Notes: generated by a model not told the origin, from the sequence alone. Positions 24,600 through 34,625 are shown, numbered from the stretch's first letter. The stretch is DNA of 40,919 nt from Bacteroidales bacterium (GCA_017541145.1 JAFXZT010000085.1:1-40919); one strand, 5' to 3'. Made by a program: numbers and translations.

Positions 24600-26795
24600 A
24601 TGACCGGATTAAGATTTCAAGTCGTAGGCGAGGCGTTCAAAAAAGAACCCGTGGCAGTTGACGTTCCTTCAGAACCAACTTCAGCCTACTTTGGCAAGTA
24701 TGTTTTTGGCAAAGAACAGATGTCTCAGTATTTGTCAAAAGATACAGTGAAAAAAATCAATGAAATCACAAAGAGTGGCAAACCATTGGACCGCAGCATA
24801 GCAGATCAGGTAGCTGCCGGCATGAAACAGTGGGCAATCGAATTGGGTGCTACCCATTACACACACTGGTTTCAACCCTTAACTGAAGGCACAGCAGAAA
24901 AGCATGATTCTTTCATCGAATATGCAGGTGCTCCCGGTGAAGGCGTGATTGAGGAATTTTCTGGAAAATTGCTCGCCCAGCAAGAACCTGATGCGTCAAG
25001 TTTTCCTAACGGCGGTTTGAGAAATACATTTGAAGCTCGCGGATATTCTGCTTGGGATCCTTCTTCTCCTGCTTTTATTGTTGACGATACTCTTTGTATT
25101 CCGACTGTTTTCATCTCTTATACCGGTGAATCTCTCGACTACAAAGCTCCGTTGCTCAAGGCTCTTGATGCAGTTTCTAAGGCGGCTCTTGAGGTATGTC
25201 ATTATTTTGACACAAATGTCAAAAAAGTGTACTCATATTTGGGTTGGGAACAGGAATATTTCCTTGTTGACGAAGGTTTGTATGCAGCCCGTCCGGACTT
25301 GCTTATGACAGGTCGTACTCTTTTGGGTCACGAATCGGCTAAAAACCAACAGTTGGAAGACCACTATTTCGGTGCTATTCCTGAGAGAGTTCAAGCTTTT
25401 ATGAAGGAAGTAGAATTTGAAGCTTACAAATACGGTATTCCTTGTAAAACTCGTCACAACGAGGTTGCTCCAAACCAGTTTGAATTAGCTCCTATTTTCG
25501 GCGAAACTAATTTAGCTGTTGATCAAAACCTTCTTATCATGTCTATCATGAAAAGAATTGCCCGCAAACACGGTTTCAGAGTTTTGATGCACGAAAAACC
25601 TTTTGCAGGTGTTAACGGTTCTGGTAAACACAACAACTGGTCGCTTGGTACTGATACCGGCGTCGGTCTTTTAACACCGGGTAAAAATCCGGAAGAAAAC
25701 TTGCAGTTTGTTACCTTTATGGTTAACATCCTTATGGCAGTTTACAAAAACAACGCATTGCTCAAGGCTTCTGTAATGACAGCTCAGAACGCTCACCGTT
25801 TGGGCGCCAACGAAGCACCTCCTGCTATTATTTCTGCATTCCTCGGTACACAACTTTCTGGCTTGTTGGAAAAAATCGAAAATGCTTCTTGCGAAGAAGG
25901 TATCATTTTGGATGAAAAGAAAAAAATGCAACTCGGTATCGGTAATATTCCTGAAGTTTTTGTTGACAATACCGATCGTAACAGAACATCTCCGTTTGCA
26001 TTTACAGGTAACAGATTTGAATTCCGTGCTGTAGGTTCTTCTGCAAACTGTGCTTCGGCTATGATTGCATTGAATACAGCAGTTGCTGCTCAGTTGAAAG
26101 AATTTAAATCAACAGTTGATTCCAAGATTGCTGCCGGAGTTGCCAAAGAACAAGCAATTTTCGAGGTAATAAAAGAATATATCAAAGTTTCAAAACCAAT
26201 TCGTTTCGACGGCAATGGCTATTCAGATGAATGGAAAGCTGAAGCTGCAAAACGCGGTTTGGATTGTGAAACTTCTGTTCCGGTAATTTACGATGCTTAC
26301 ACAACACCGGAATCTGTAAAACTTTTTACTTCTACCGGCGTATTTACCGAAAAAGAACTTATCGCCCGCAACGAAGTAAAATGGGATACATATACAAAGA
26401 AAATCCAAATCGAAGCTCGTGTACTTGGCGATTTGATTATCAGCTCTGTAATTCCTGTTGCTACAAGATATCAAAACTTGTTGCTTGATAGTGCTAACAA
26501 GTTGGTTACTGTATTCGGCAAGGACAAAGCTGACAAACTTGGTGAACAGACTCTCAAGACTATCGAACATATTTCTGAACATGTTTCTGCATTGCAAAAC
26601 GCTGTAGAAGCTATGGTAGAATCTCGTAAGATTGCCAACAAAATTGAGTCTGAAAAAGAAAAGGCTATTGCATATCACGATTCTGTTCTTCCTTATTTTG
26701 ATACAATCCGTTATCATGCCGATAAGTTGGAATTGATTGTGGATGATGAAATTTGGCCTTTACCTAAATATCGAGAACTATTGTTCATTCGCTAA
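24600..26795 (+). CDS. glnN: Glutamine synthetase type III
   Basis: A 731-residue enzyme of the long type III class, common in Bacteroidota and cyanobacteria. It makes glutamine from glutamate, ammonium and ATP in the cytosol. Class-specific features are the start FGKYVFGKEQMSQYLSKDTV, the HYTHWFQPLTEGTAEKHDSF motif, the active-site stretch TRHNEVAPNQFELAP, the KPFAGVNGSGKHNNWSLGT motif near residue 333, and NRTSPFAFTGNRFEFRAVGS near residue 461. The C-terminal helical region (QTLKTIEHISEHVSALQNAV) is also unique to type III. It begins the nitrogen block and is followed by a terminator that may be conditional. Putative operator repeats lie upstream. Length and motifs are complete. Confidence 0.97.
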   Translation: MTGLRFQVVGEAFKKEPVAVDVPSEPTSAYFGKYVFGKEQMSQYLSKDTVKKINEITKSGKPLDRSIADQVAAGMKQWAIELGATHYTHWFQPLTEGTAEKHDSFIEYAGAPGEGVIEEFSGKLLAQQEPDASSFPNGGLRNTFEARGYSAWDPSSPAFIVDDTLCIPTVFISYTGESLDYKAPLLKALDAVSKAALEVCHYFDTNVKKVYSYLGWEQEYFLVDEGLYAARPDLLMTGRTLLGHESAKNQQLEDHYFGAIPERVQAFMKEVEFEAYKYGIPCKTRHNEVAPNQFELAPIFGETNLAVDQNLLIMSIMKRIARKHGFRVLMHEKPFAGVNGSGKHNNWSLGTDTGVGLLTPGKNPEENLQFVTFMVNILMAVYKNNALLKASVMTAQNAHRLGANEAPPAIISAFLGTQLSGLLEKIENASCEEGIILDEKKKMQLGIGNIPEVFVDNTDRNRTSPFAFTGNRFEFRAVGSSANCASAMIALNTAVAAQLKEFKSTVDSKIAAGVAKEQAIFEVIKEYIKVSKPIRFDGNGYSDEWKAEAAKRGLDCETSVPVIYDAYTTPESVKLFTSTGVFTEKELIARNEVKWDTYTKKIQIEARVLGDLIISSVIPVATRYQNLLLDSANKLVTVFGKDKADKLGEQTLKTIEHISEHVSALQNAVEAMVESRKIANKIESEKEKAIAYHDSVLPYFDTIRYHADKLELIVDDEIWPLPKYRELLFIR

Positions 26796-26818
26796 TATTT
26801 CCCGAACTTTGGAAAGTA

Positions 26819-26875
26819 CGGCAGGTGGAAGCATGCACACCTTTATATTCGAAAGCCTGCCGGCTTTCTTTTTTT
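26819..26875 (+). terminator. Terminator or attenuator between glnN and gltB
   Basis: GAAAGCC-TGCC-GGCTTTC (26851-26868) with seven or more T after it is a standard terminator. The upstream CGGCAGG (26819-26825) is perfectly complementary to CCTGCCG (26856-26862), which includes part of both the terminator stem and its loop. The two structures cannot form together. No convincing promoter lies between this point and the gltB ATG 40 bp on. Confidence 0.6.
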
Positions 26876-26914
26876 CCTTTGTTAAAAAAAATCAACTAAA
26901 ATAATTAATTCGCT

Positions 26915-29900
26915 ATGCAAAAAATGATGCCGCGTATTCAGGGACTTTACAACTCTGAAAACGAGCATGATGCCTGTGGTGTAGGTATGGTTGTAAATAT
27001 TCATGGCAATAAGTCGCATGAACTTGTCGATAATGCTTTGAAAGTTTTGGAAAACATGATGCACCGTGGAGCTGAAGGCTCGGACGGAAAAACCGGTGAC
27101 GGTGCCGGTATTTTGTTACAAATTCCTCATGAATTTATTCTTCTTCAGGGCATTCCGGTTCCTGAAAAAGGTAAATACGGTACAGGTCTTGTTTTCTTAC
27201 CGAAAGACTTGTCTCGTCAAGATGAGATTCTTAAGATTTTTATTGAAGAAATTGAACGCGAAGGTCTCAATTTAATGCACTTACGCAATGTGCCTACCAA
27301 TCCTGCATGTCTTGGTGAAGGTGCACTCGCTACTGAGCCGGATATTCGTCAGATTTTTATTACCGGTGTTTCTGACGACAAAGTTGACCAGTTTGAGACT
27401 ATGCTTTACAAAATCAGAAAACGTGTAGAAAACAGAGTTGACGACAAAGATTTCTACATCGTTTCGCTTTCAAGCAAATCGATAGTTTTCAAAGGAATGC
27501 TTACTTCTATGCAGCTCCGTGAATACTATTTGGATCTCAGCAACGAATACTTGACAAGCGGACTTGCTCTTGTACATTCACGTTTCAGTACCAACACATT
27601 CCCGGAGTGGAAATTGGCACAGCCTTTCCGTATGCTTTGTCACAACGGCGAAATCAATACAATCAGAGGCAATAGAAATTGGATGAGAGCCCGCGAAACC
27701 GTATTGTCATCGGGAAAACTTGGCGATGTAAAGGAATTCCGTCCTATTTGCATGCCCAACATGTCAGATTCGGCATCTCTTGACAATGTATTTGAATTTT
27801 TTGTGATGTCAGGCATGACATTGCCTCACGCTATGGCAATCCTTGTACCTGAATCTTTCAATGATAAAAATCCGATTAGTGACGAGCTCAAGGCTTTTTA
27901 CGAATATCATTCTATTTTGATGGAACCTTGGGACGGTCCTGCTGCACTTTTGTTTTCTGACGGCAGATACGCCGGCGGAATGCTCGACAGAAACGGTTTG
28001 CGTCCTTCTCGTTATGTCATCACCAACAACGACATGATGGTTGTAGCTTCCGAAACCGGTGTTATGGATTTTGAACCTACTCAGATTAAACAAAAAGGTC
28101 GTCTTCAGCCGGGTAAAATTCTTTTGATTGATACTCAAGACGGCGTTATTTATTACGACGGCGATATCAAACAGCAGCTTGCGGCCGAACATCCTTACAA
28201 AAAATGGTTGAATACAAATCGTATTCAGCTCGAAAATCTTAAATCAGGACGTAAGGTAAGTAACGATGTTGATAATTTTGAACGCAAACTTATCAACTTC
28301 GGTTTCTCAAGCGAGGACATCGAAAAGACTATTATTCCGATGTGTACTCAGGGTGCTGAACCTGTAGCCGCTATGGGTAACGATACTCCGTTGGCTGTAG
28401 TTTCCGACCGTCCTCAGATTTTCTTCAACTACTTCCGTCAGCAGTTTGCGCAGGTTACCAACCCCGCTATCGACCCTATTCGTGAAGAGTTGGTTATGAG
28501 TTTAACTGAATATATAGGTTCTGTCGGTACTGATATTCTTACTCCGGACGAATCCAACTGTAAGATGGTTCGTTTGCCGCATCCTGTGTTGAATAATACA
28601 AAACTCGATATTCTTTGTAACATCAGATACAAAGGTTTCCGTACAACAAAACTTCCGCTTTTGTTCGATCCGAAAAAAGGTGAATCCGGTTTGAAACAAG
28701 CTGTGGACGAACTTTGCAAAAAGGCTGAAGAATCTGTTGATAACGGTATCAATTATATTATCCTTTCTGACAGGGATTTGGATGCTAAAACTGCTGTAAT
28801 TCCTTCATTACTTGCTGTTTCGGCTGTTCATCATTATTTAATTTCTGTTGGAAAACGTGTTCAGACAGCTCTTATCGTAGAGTCAGGCGAAATTCGTGAA
28901 GTAATGCACGCTGCATTGTTGCTCGGTTATGGTGCTTCGGCTATCAATCCGTATATGACTTTTGCAGTTCTCAATTATTTGGTAAAAACAAAACAGATTC
29001 AGGAAGACTACGAAACTGCTGAAAAGAATTACACCAAAGCGGTTTGCAAAGGTTTGTTTAAGATAATGTCCAAAATGGGTATTTCTACAATCCGCAGTTA
29101 CCGTGGTGCTAAAATTTTTGAATCAATCGGTTTGAGCGAAGATTTGCTCCGTGAATATTTCGGAACAGAAGTTTCTACAATCGGCGGTATCGGTTTGAGA
29201 CATATTGCCGATGATGCAAAAAAACTTCATGAGCAAGCATTCGGGCCTTCCAAACCGGAGTTTCCGGGCAATCAGGGACTTTTCTCTTACAGAAAAGACG
29301 GTATCAAACATGCTTGGAATCCTGAAACAATTTCTACACTTCAGATTGCTACAAGAACAGGCAATTACAATAAATACAAAGAGTTTACAAAAACTGTAGA
29401 TCAAAAAGAAAGTCCGATTTTTATCCGTGACTTTTTTGATTTTGAAACAGGTAAACATCCGATACCCGTTGATCAAGTAGAACCTGTAGAAAGTATTGTA
29501 AAACATTTTGTCGCAGGTGCGATGTCGTTCGGAGCTATTTCTATTGAAGCTCACGAAGCAATTGCATTGGCAATGAACAAACTTGGAACCCGTAGCAATA
29601 CCGGTGAAGGTGGTGAGGACAACGAACGTTACCACACTTCTGTTGACGGTGTTTCTTTGGCGTCAAAAACCAAGCAGGTGGCATCAGGTCGTTTTGGTGT
29701 TACAGCTGAATATCTTGTTAACGGCGAAGAAATCCAAATTAAAGTAGCTCAAGGTGCAAAACCGGGTGAAGGCGGACAATTGCCGGGTTTCAAGGTAAAC
29801 GAAATTATTGCAAAAACCAGAAATTCTATTCCCGGAATTTCTTTGATTTCGCCTCCTCCTCACCACGATATTTATTCAATTGAGGATTTGGCTCAGTTGA

Positions 29901-31402
29901 TTTTTGACTTGAAAAATATCAATCCTACAGCAGCCGTTTCTGTAAAACTCGTAGCAGAATCAGGTGTCGGAACAATTGCTGCCGGTGTTGCAAAAGCCAA
30001 AGCAGATTTAATTGTTGTTTCCGGTGCTGAGGGCGGTACGGGTGCATCTCCGGCTTCTTCTATGCGATTTGCCGGTATCAGTCCTGAAATCGGATTGGCA
30101 GAAACTCAGCAAACTTTGTCGCTCAACGGTTTGCGTGCTCAGGTAAGACTTCAAACTGACGGTCAGCTCAAAACAGGTCGTGACGTAATTTTGATGGCAA
30201 TGCTTGGAGCTGATGAATTCAGTTTCGGTACACTTCCGCTCATCGTTTTGGGTTGCGTAATGATGAGAAAATGTAACACCAATACATGTCCTGTTGGAGT
30301 TGCAACACAAGATCCTGTTCTTAGAGAGCGTTTCCGTGGCAAAAGTGAGTATATCGTTAACTATTTTACTTTCCTTGCACGCGAAGTCCGTGAGTACCTT
30401 GCTGCTATGGGTTTCAAATCGCTTAATGATATTATCGGTCGTACAGATCTTATCAAGATAAAACCGTCGGTTCCGGGTTCTAAAATTTCAACACTTGATT
30501 TTTCAAGATTGTTGAATCCTTGTACAGGTCAGCTTCATTGGGACGGTCGTGCATTTACAAAAGTTCCGGAAGTAAAAGACTTGGCAATTATCGAGCAGGC
30601 TAAACAAGCAATTGAATCAGGTCGTGAAATCAATCTTGACTATTCTATAAAAAATACAGACCGCGCTCTTGGTGCAATGCTCTCAGGTTATATCGCAAAG
30701 AGATTTGGCGAAGCAGGTTTGCCGGAAAACACTATTAATATCAAATTCAAAGGTTCTGCCGGACAGAGTTTCGGTGCGTTCCTTGTAAAAGGTGTTAATT
30801 TCAGACTTGAAGGCGAGACCAACGACTATTTCGGCAAAGGTCTTTCTGGCGGACGTATTGCAATTCTTCCTCCGATGGCGAGCGTTTTTGCTGCCGAGAA
30901 AAATATCATTGCCGGTAATACCGGTCTTTACGGTGCTACAAGCGGTGAAATTTATATCAACGGTAGAGTAGGAGAGCGTTTTGCAGTTCGTAACTCTGGA
31001 GCTATTGCCGTAATCGAAGGTACGGGCGACCACTGCTGTGAATATATGACAGGCGGACGTGTGGTAGTACTTGGCGAAACTGGTCGTAACTTTGGTGCCG
31101 GTATGTCAGGCGGTGTGGCTTACGTTTGGGATCCTAAACATACTTTTGACTATTTCTGTAATCCCGATATGGTAGAATTGAGCCTCGTGGAAGAAAGTAC
31201 TTACAGAAAAGAACTTCACGAACTTATTCTTACACACTGGCGTTACACGGGATCAAAACTTGCCCGCACAATTCTTGACGATTGGAATCGTAGTGTTGAA
31301 GATTTTATTCAAGTTGTACCTATCGAGTACAAGAAAGTACTTCAAGAAGAGCAACTTAGAAAACTTCGCGACAAAATCGCTGACATCCAGAGGGATTATT
31401 AA
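26915..31402 (+). CDS. gltB: Glutamate synthase, large (alpha) subunit
   Basis: A 1495-residue enzyme that makes two glutamates from glutamine and 2-oxoglutarate, with GltD supplying electrons from NAD(P)H. Cys21 (HDACGVGMVV) is the N-terminal nucleophile of the class II amidotransferase after removal of a 20-residue propeptide. The amidotransferase domain continues to about residue 420 (RFSTNTFPEWKLAQPFRMLC, HNGEINTIRGNRNWM). The central domain is at about 460-760. The FMN-binding synthase barrel is at about 830-1180 (GAMSFGAISIEAHEAIA, SGAEGGTGASP). C1114, C1120 and C1125 (C-x5-C-x4-C) bind the 3Fe-4S cluster. The C-terminal GXGXG helix domain includes TGGRVVVLGETGRNFGAGMS. gltD follows after 36 bp. 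Full length, no damage seen. Confidence 0.97.
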   Translation: MQKMMPRIQGLYNSENEHDACGVGMVVNIHGNKSHELVDNALKVLENMMHRGAEGSDGKTGDGAGILLQIPHEFILLQGIPVPEKGKYGTGLVFLPKDLSRQDEILKIFIEEIEREGLNLMHLRNVPTNPACLGEGALATEPDIRQIFITGVSDDKVDQFETMLYKIRKRVENRVDDKDFYIVSLSSKSIVFKGMLTSMQLREYYLDLSNEYLTSGLALVHSRFSTNTFPEWKLAQPFRMLCHNGEINTIRGNRNWMRARETVLSSGKLGDVKEFRPICMPNMSDSASLDNVFEFFVMSGMTLPHAMAILVPESFNDKNPISDELKAFYEYHSILMEPWDGPAALLFSDGRYAGGMLDRNGLRPSRYVITNNDMMVVASETGVMDFEPTQIKQKGRLQPGKILLIDTQDGVIYYDGDIKQQLAAEHPYKKWLNTNRIQLENLKSGRKVSNDVDNFERKLINFGFSSEDIEKTIIPMCTQGAEPVAAMGNDTPLAVVSDRPQIFFNYFRQQFAQVTNPAIDPIREELVMSLTEYIGSVGTDILTPDESNCKMVRLPHPVLNNTKLDILCNIRYKGFRTTKLPLLFDPKKGESGLKQAVDELCKKAEESVDNGINYIILSDRDLDAKTAVIPSLLAVSAVHHYLISVGKRVQTALIVESGEIREVMHAALLLGYGASAINPYMTFAVLNYLVKTKQIQEDYETAEKNYTKAVCKGLFKIMSKMGISTIRSYRGAKIFESIGLSEDLLREYFGTEVSTIGGIGLRHIADDAKKLHEQAFGPSKPEFPGNQGLFSYRKDGIKHAWNPETISTLQIATRTGNYNKYKEFTKTVDQKESPIFIRDFFDFETGKHPIPVDQVEPVESIVKHFVAGAMSFGAISIEAHEAIALAMNKLGTRSNTGEGGEDNERYHTSVDGVSLASKTKQVASGRFGVTAEYLVNGEEIQIKVAQGAKPGEGGQLPGFKVNEIIAKTRNSIPGISLISPPPHHDIYSIEDLAQLIFDLKNINPTAAVSVKLVAESGVGTIAAGVAKAKADLIVVSGAEGGTGASPASSMRFAGISPEIGLAETQQTLSLNGLRAQVRLQTDGQLKTGRDVILMAMLGADEFSFGTLPLIVLGCVMMRKCNTNTCPVGVATQDPVLRERFRGKSEYIVNYFTFLAREVREYLAAMGFKSLNDIIGRTDLIKIKPSVPGSKISTLDFSRLLNPCTGQLHWDGRAFTKVPEVKDLAIIEQAKQAIESGREINLDYSIKNTDRALGAMLSGYIAKRFGEAGLPENTINIKFKGSAGQSFGAFLVKGVNFRLEGETNDYFGKGLSGGRIAILPPMASVFAAEKNIIAGNTGLYGATSGEIYINGRVGERFAVRNSGAIAVIEGTGDHCCEYMTGGRVVVLGETGRNFGAGMSGGVAYVWDPKHTFDYFCNPDMVELSLVEESTYRKELHELILTHWRYTGSKLARTILDDWNRSVEDFIQVVPIEYKKVLQEEQLRKLRDKIADIQRDY

Positions 31403-31438
31403 AATAGAAATTCCAATTTTAAAATTACAATTAAAATC

Positions 31439-32779
31439 ATGGGAAATCCAAGAGCATTTTTATCAATTCCAAGAAAAGAAGCTGATCTTCGCCCTGTTAA
31501 CGAGCGTATTCACGACTTCTCTGAAATGGAACAAATTCTAAATACAAACGACCGTCAGCAGCAGGCGTCACGCTGCATGGATTGCGGAGTTCCGTTTTGT
31601 CACTGGGCTTGTCCGCTCGGAAACAAACAGCCGGAATGGAATGATGCACTTTACAAAGGTGATTGGGAACTTGCTTACAAGTTGCTCGCCAAAACAAATG
31701 ATTTTCCGGAGTTTACAGGTAGAGTTTGTCCTGCACTTTGCGAAAAATCATGCGTTCTGAATCTTTCAATTAAAGAGCCGGTAACTTGTCGTGAAAACGA
31801 ATGTGCAATTATCGAACGTGCTTTTACAGAAAGTTATATCGTGCCCGAAATTCCGGAACGCAACGGCAAAAGAGTTTTGGTAATCGGTTCGGGTCCTGCC
31901 GGTTTGGCAGCTGCCAATCAGTTGAATCACAAAGGTTTTTCTGTAACAGTTTATGAAAAAGATGAAGCCGCAGGAGGTTTGCTCCGTTTCGGTATTCCAA
32001 ATTTCAAATTGTCAAAAAGTGTGATTGACCGCCGTATAAGTCTCATGGAGCAGGAAGGCGTAAATTTCGTTTACAACAAAACTGTTGACCTCGAAAAACT
32101 TCCGGAAGGTTATGATGCTTACGTAATTTCTACCGGTACACCTCAGGCCCGCGATCTCAAAATTGAAGGTCGTGACCTCAAAGGCGTTTACCTCGCTCTT
32201 GAAATGCTTGGTCAGCAAACCAGAGTTCTTATGGGTGAAACATTTGATAAACAGAATCTTGTAAACGCCAAAGGCAAAAAAGTATTGGTAATCGGCGGTG
32301 GCGATACCGGTAGCGATTGTATCGGAACTGCGCATCGTCAGGGTTGCAAGTCTGTTACACAAATTGAAATTATGCCGAAACCTCCTGTTGGTGAAAATCC
32401 GGCTACTCCTTGGCCTAATTGGCCTGTTGTCCTCAAAACTTCTTACGCTCACGAGGAAGGTTGCGAAAGACGTTGGCTACTCAATACCAATAAGTTTATC
32501 GGTAAAAACGGTGTTCTTACAGGAGCAGAAGTTGAGGAAGTGGAATGGGAACCGAATCCCGAAGGTGGTCGTCCTATCATGAAACTTACTGGTAAAAAAG
32601 AAGTTATCGAATGTGACATGGTACTTTTGGCGATGGGATTTTTGAAACCTCAGTTGCCGGAGTTCGGTCCAAATGTTTTTGTAGCCGGTGATGCTGCCTC
32701 AGGTGCTTCTTTGGTTGTAAGAGCCATTGCTTCAGGTCGTAAGGCTTCGCAAGATGTTGAAAAATATCTGTTGGGCTAA
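31439..32779 (+). CDS. gltD: Glutamate synthase, small (beta) subunit
   Basis: A 446-residue flavoprotein that passes electrons from NAD(P)H to GltB. The N-terminal cluster domain has C46-x2-C49-x4-C54-x3-C58 (CMDCGVPFCHWAC) and a second set CPALCEKSC for 4Fe-4S clusters. The FAD motif is VLVIGSGPAGLAAA, the NAD(P) motif VLVIGGGDTGSDC, and the closing motif FVAGDAASGASLVVRAIASG. It is a little shorter than usual: after VLLAMGFLKPQ the chain goes almost straight to LPEFGPNVFVAGD. Relatives have about 20 more residues there (LGV...RGN.......S.P-VF). The reading frame is intact and the cofactor motifs remain, so it is probably functional. Followed by a hairpin region before asnB. Confidence 0.95.
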   Translation: MGNPRAFLSIPRKEADLRPVNERIHDFSEMEQILNTNDRQQQASRCMDCGVPFCHWACPLGNKQPEWNDALYKGDWELAYKLLAKTNDFPEFTGRVCPALCEKSCVLNLSIKEPVTCRENECAIIERAFTESYIVPEIPERNGKRVLVIGSGPAGLAAANQLNHKGFSVTVYEKDEAAGGLLRFGIPNFKLSKSVIDRRISLMEQEGVNFVYNKTVDLEKLPEGYDAYVISTGTPQARDLKIEGRDLKGVYLALEMLGQQTRVLMGETFDKQNLVNAKGKKVLVIGGGDTGSDCIGTAHRQGCKSVTQIEIMPKPPVGENPATPWPNWPVVLKTSYAHEEGCERRWLLNTNKFIGKNGVLTGAEVEEVEWEPNPEGGRPIMKLTGKKEVIECDMVLLAMGFLKPQLPEFGPNVFVAGDAASGASLVVRAIASGRKASQDVEKYLLG

Positions 32780-32828
32780 CCGAGGCTACAATCCATAGTC
32801 AAAAAAAATAAACTGTTTTTTATAACAT

Positions 32829-32889
32829 CCGGAAGATGTATTTTTGTTAACATCTTTTATTTCTGAAAAAAAAACATCTTCCGGTTTTT
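32829..32889 (+). terminator. Terminator or attenuator between gltD and asnB
   Basis: CCGGAAGATGT (32829-32839) pairs perfectly with ACATCTTCCGG (32874-32884), followed by TTTTT. Within the loop, AACATCTT (32849-32856) can instead pair with AAGATGTA (32833-32840) at seven of eight positions, giving a competing, weaker hairpin. Only a weak -7-like TATCTTAT lies between this point and asnB. Confidence 0.6.
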
Positions 32890-32927
32890 ATCTTATGAAA
32901 TAACTAACAATAAAAAAATTTAATACT

Positions 32928-34592
32928 ATGTGCGGAATCGTTGGAATATTTGATATAGAGCAGCATGCTGAAAAATTGCGACAGCGTGCTCTTACACAGT
33001 CTGGTAAAATTCGTCACAGAGGTCCGGATTGGTCAGGAATTTATGTTGGAAAAACAGCAATACTTGCCCATGAACGACTTTCTATTGTTGACCCGCTTTC
33101 AGGAGGGCAGCCTCTGAAAACAAAACAAGGTGATGTAATTCTTGCTGTTAACGGTGAGATTTATAATCATCAGTCAATCAGAGATCAATTGAAAGATGAA
33201 TATGAATTTCAGACAGGTTCGGATTGCGAAGTTATACTTGCTCTTTACAAAAAGAAAGGTATCAATTTCCTTGAAGATTTGTCGGGTATTTTTGCATTTG
33301 CACTTTATGATGAGGCAAAAAACGAATACCTTATTGCACGCGATCCTATTGGTGTAATTCCGCTCTATATCGGTCATGATTCCGACGGTCATCTTTGTGT
33401 AGCATCCGAGTTGAAAGCTTTGGAAGGTTTTTGTACTGATTATGAAGTATTTAAACCCGGATATTACTACACTTCAAAAGAGCAGAAACAAGTAAAATGG
33501 TACAAACGCGATTGGAGTGAGTACGAAAATGTAAAAGATTCTACACTTACTTCTGCTGACATCAAACAAGCTTTGGAAGATGCCGTACAGCGTCAATTGA
33601 TGTCTGACGTACCGTACGGCGTATTGCTTTCGGGCGGTCTTGACAGTTCGATTGTTTCTGCAATAGCCAAGAAATATTCTGCAATGCGTGTTGAAACCAA
33701 AAACACTCAGGCAGCTTGGTGGCCACAATTGCATTCATTTGCAGTGGGTTTAAAAGATTCTCCCGATTTGTTGGCAGCCCGCAAAGTTGCCGATTATATC
33801 GGAACAGTTCATCACGAAATCAATTATACAATTCAAGAAGGTTTGGATGCAATTCGTGATGTGATTTATTTTATTGAAACTTACGATGTTACAACGGTAC
33901 GAGCAAGTACACCGATGTATCTTTTGGCGCGAGTAATCAAGTCGATGGGTATCAAAATGGTACTTTCCGGCGAAGGTGCTGACGAGATTTTTGGCGGTTA
34001 CTTGTATTTCCACAAAGCTCCCGATCCAAAATCGTTTCATGAAGAAACTGTAAGAAAAATCGGTAAACTTTACCTTTACGATTGCTTGAGAGCCAACAAG
34101 GCACTTTCTGCGTGGGGTGTGGAAGGTCGCGTTCCGTTTTTGGACAAGGAATTTCTCGATGTTGCCATGCGCGTAAATCCTAAAGACAAGATGGTTGGCG
34201 AAGGCAAAATCGAAAAACATATATTGCGAAAAGCGTTTGAAGATATGCTTCCGGCAGAAGTTTGCTGGAGACAGAAAGAGCAGTTTTCAGATGGCGTTGG
34301 TTACGGTTGGATTGATACCTTAAAAGCCATAACAGCCGAAGCCGTTTCCGACGAAATGATGGATCATGCTCACGAGCGTTTTCCGATAAACACTCCAATG
34401 AACAAGGAGGAATATTATTACCGTTCAATTTTTGAAGAACATTTCCCTTCAAAATCAGCAGCATTAACAGTTCCGTCAGTACCGTCGGTAGCCTGTTCAA
34501 CAGCCGAGGCATTGAAATGGGACGCATCGTTTCAGAAAATGAACGATCCGTCAGGACGTGCTGTTAAGAACGTTCATCAGCAAAGTTATTAA
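32928..34592 (+). CDS. asnB: Asparagine synthase (glutamine-hydrolysing)
   Basis: A 554-residue cytosolic enzyme that uses glutamine, aspartate and ATP to make asparagine. Start MCGIVGIFD places the amidotransferase nucleophile at Cys2. HRGPDWSGIY, VNGEIYNHQ and FQTGSDCEVILALY complete the glutaminase domain (to about residue 190). The synthetase domain has the PPi-loop LLSGGLDSSIVSAIA (around residue 233) and VLSGEGADEIFGGYLYFHKA. Further motifs are WGVEGRVPFLDKEFLDVAM and CWRQKEQFSDGVGYGWID. Length equals the E. coli-type AsnB. Its place behind glnN-gltBD links it to glutamine supply. A strong terminator follows. Confidence 0.96.
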   Translation: MCGIVGIFDIEQHAEKLRQRALTQSGKIRHRGPDWSGIYVGKTAILAHERLSIVDPLSGGQPLKTKQGDVILAVNGEIYNHQSIRDQLKDEYEFQTGSDCEVILALYKKKGINFLEDLSGIFAFALYDEAKNEYLIARDPIGVIPLYIGHDSDGHLCVASELKALEGFCTDYEVFKPGYYYTSKEQKQVKWYKRDWSEYENVKDSTLTSADIKQALEDAVQRQLMSDVPYGVLLSGGLDSSIVSAIAKKYSAMRVETKNTQAAWWPQLHSFAVGLKDSPDLLAARKVADYIGTVHHEINYTIQEGLDAIRDVIYFIETYDVTTVRASTPMYLLARVIKSMGIKMVLSGEGADEIFGGYLYFHKAPDPKSFHEETVRKIGKLYLYDCLRANKALSAWGVEGRVPFLDKEFLDVAMRVNPKDKMVGEGKIEKHILRKAFEDMLPAEVCWRQKEQFSDGVGYGWIDTLKAITAEAVSDEMMDHAHERFPINTPMNKEEYYYRSIFEEHFPSKSAALTVPSVPSVACSTAEALKWDASFQKMNDPSGRAVKNVHQQSY

Positions 34593-34625
34593 TAGTTTTT
34601 TTGTATAGCAGACAATGGTAAGAAG

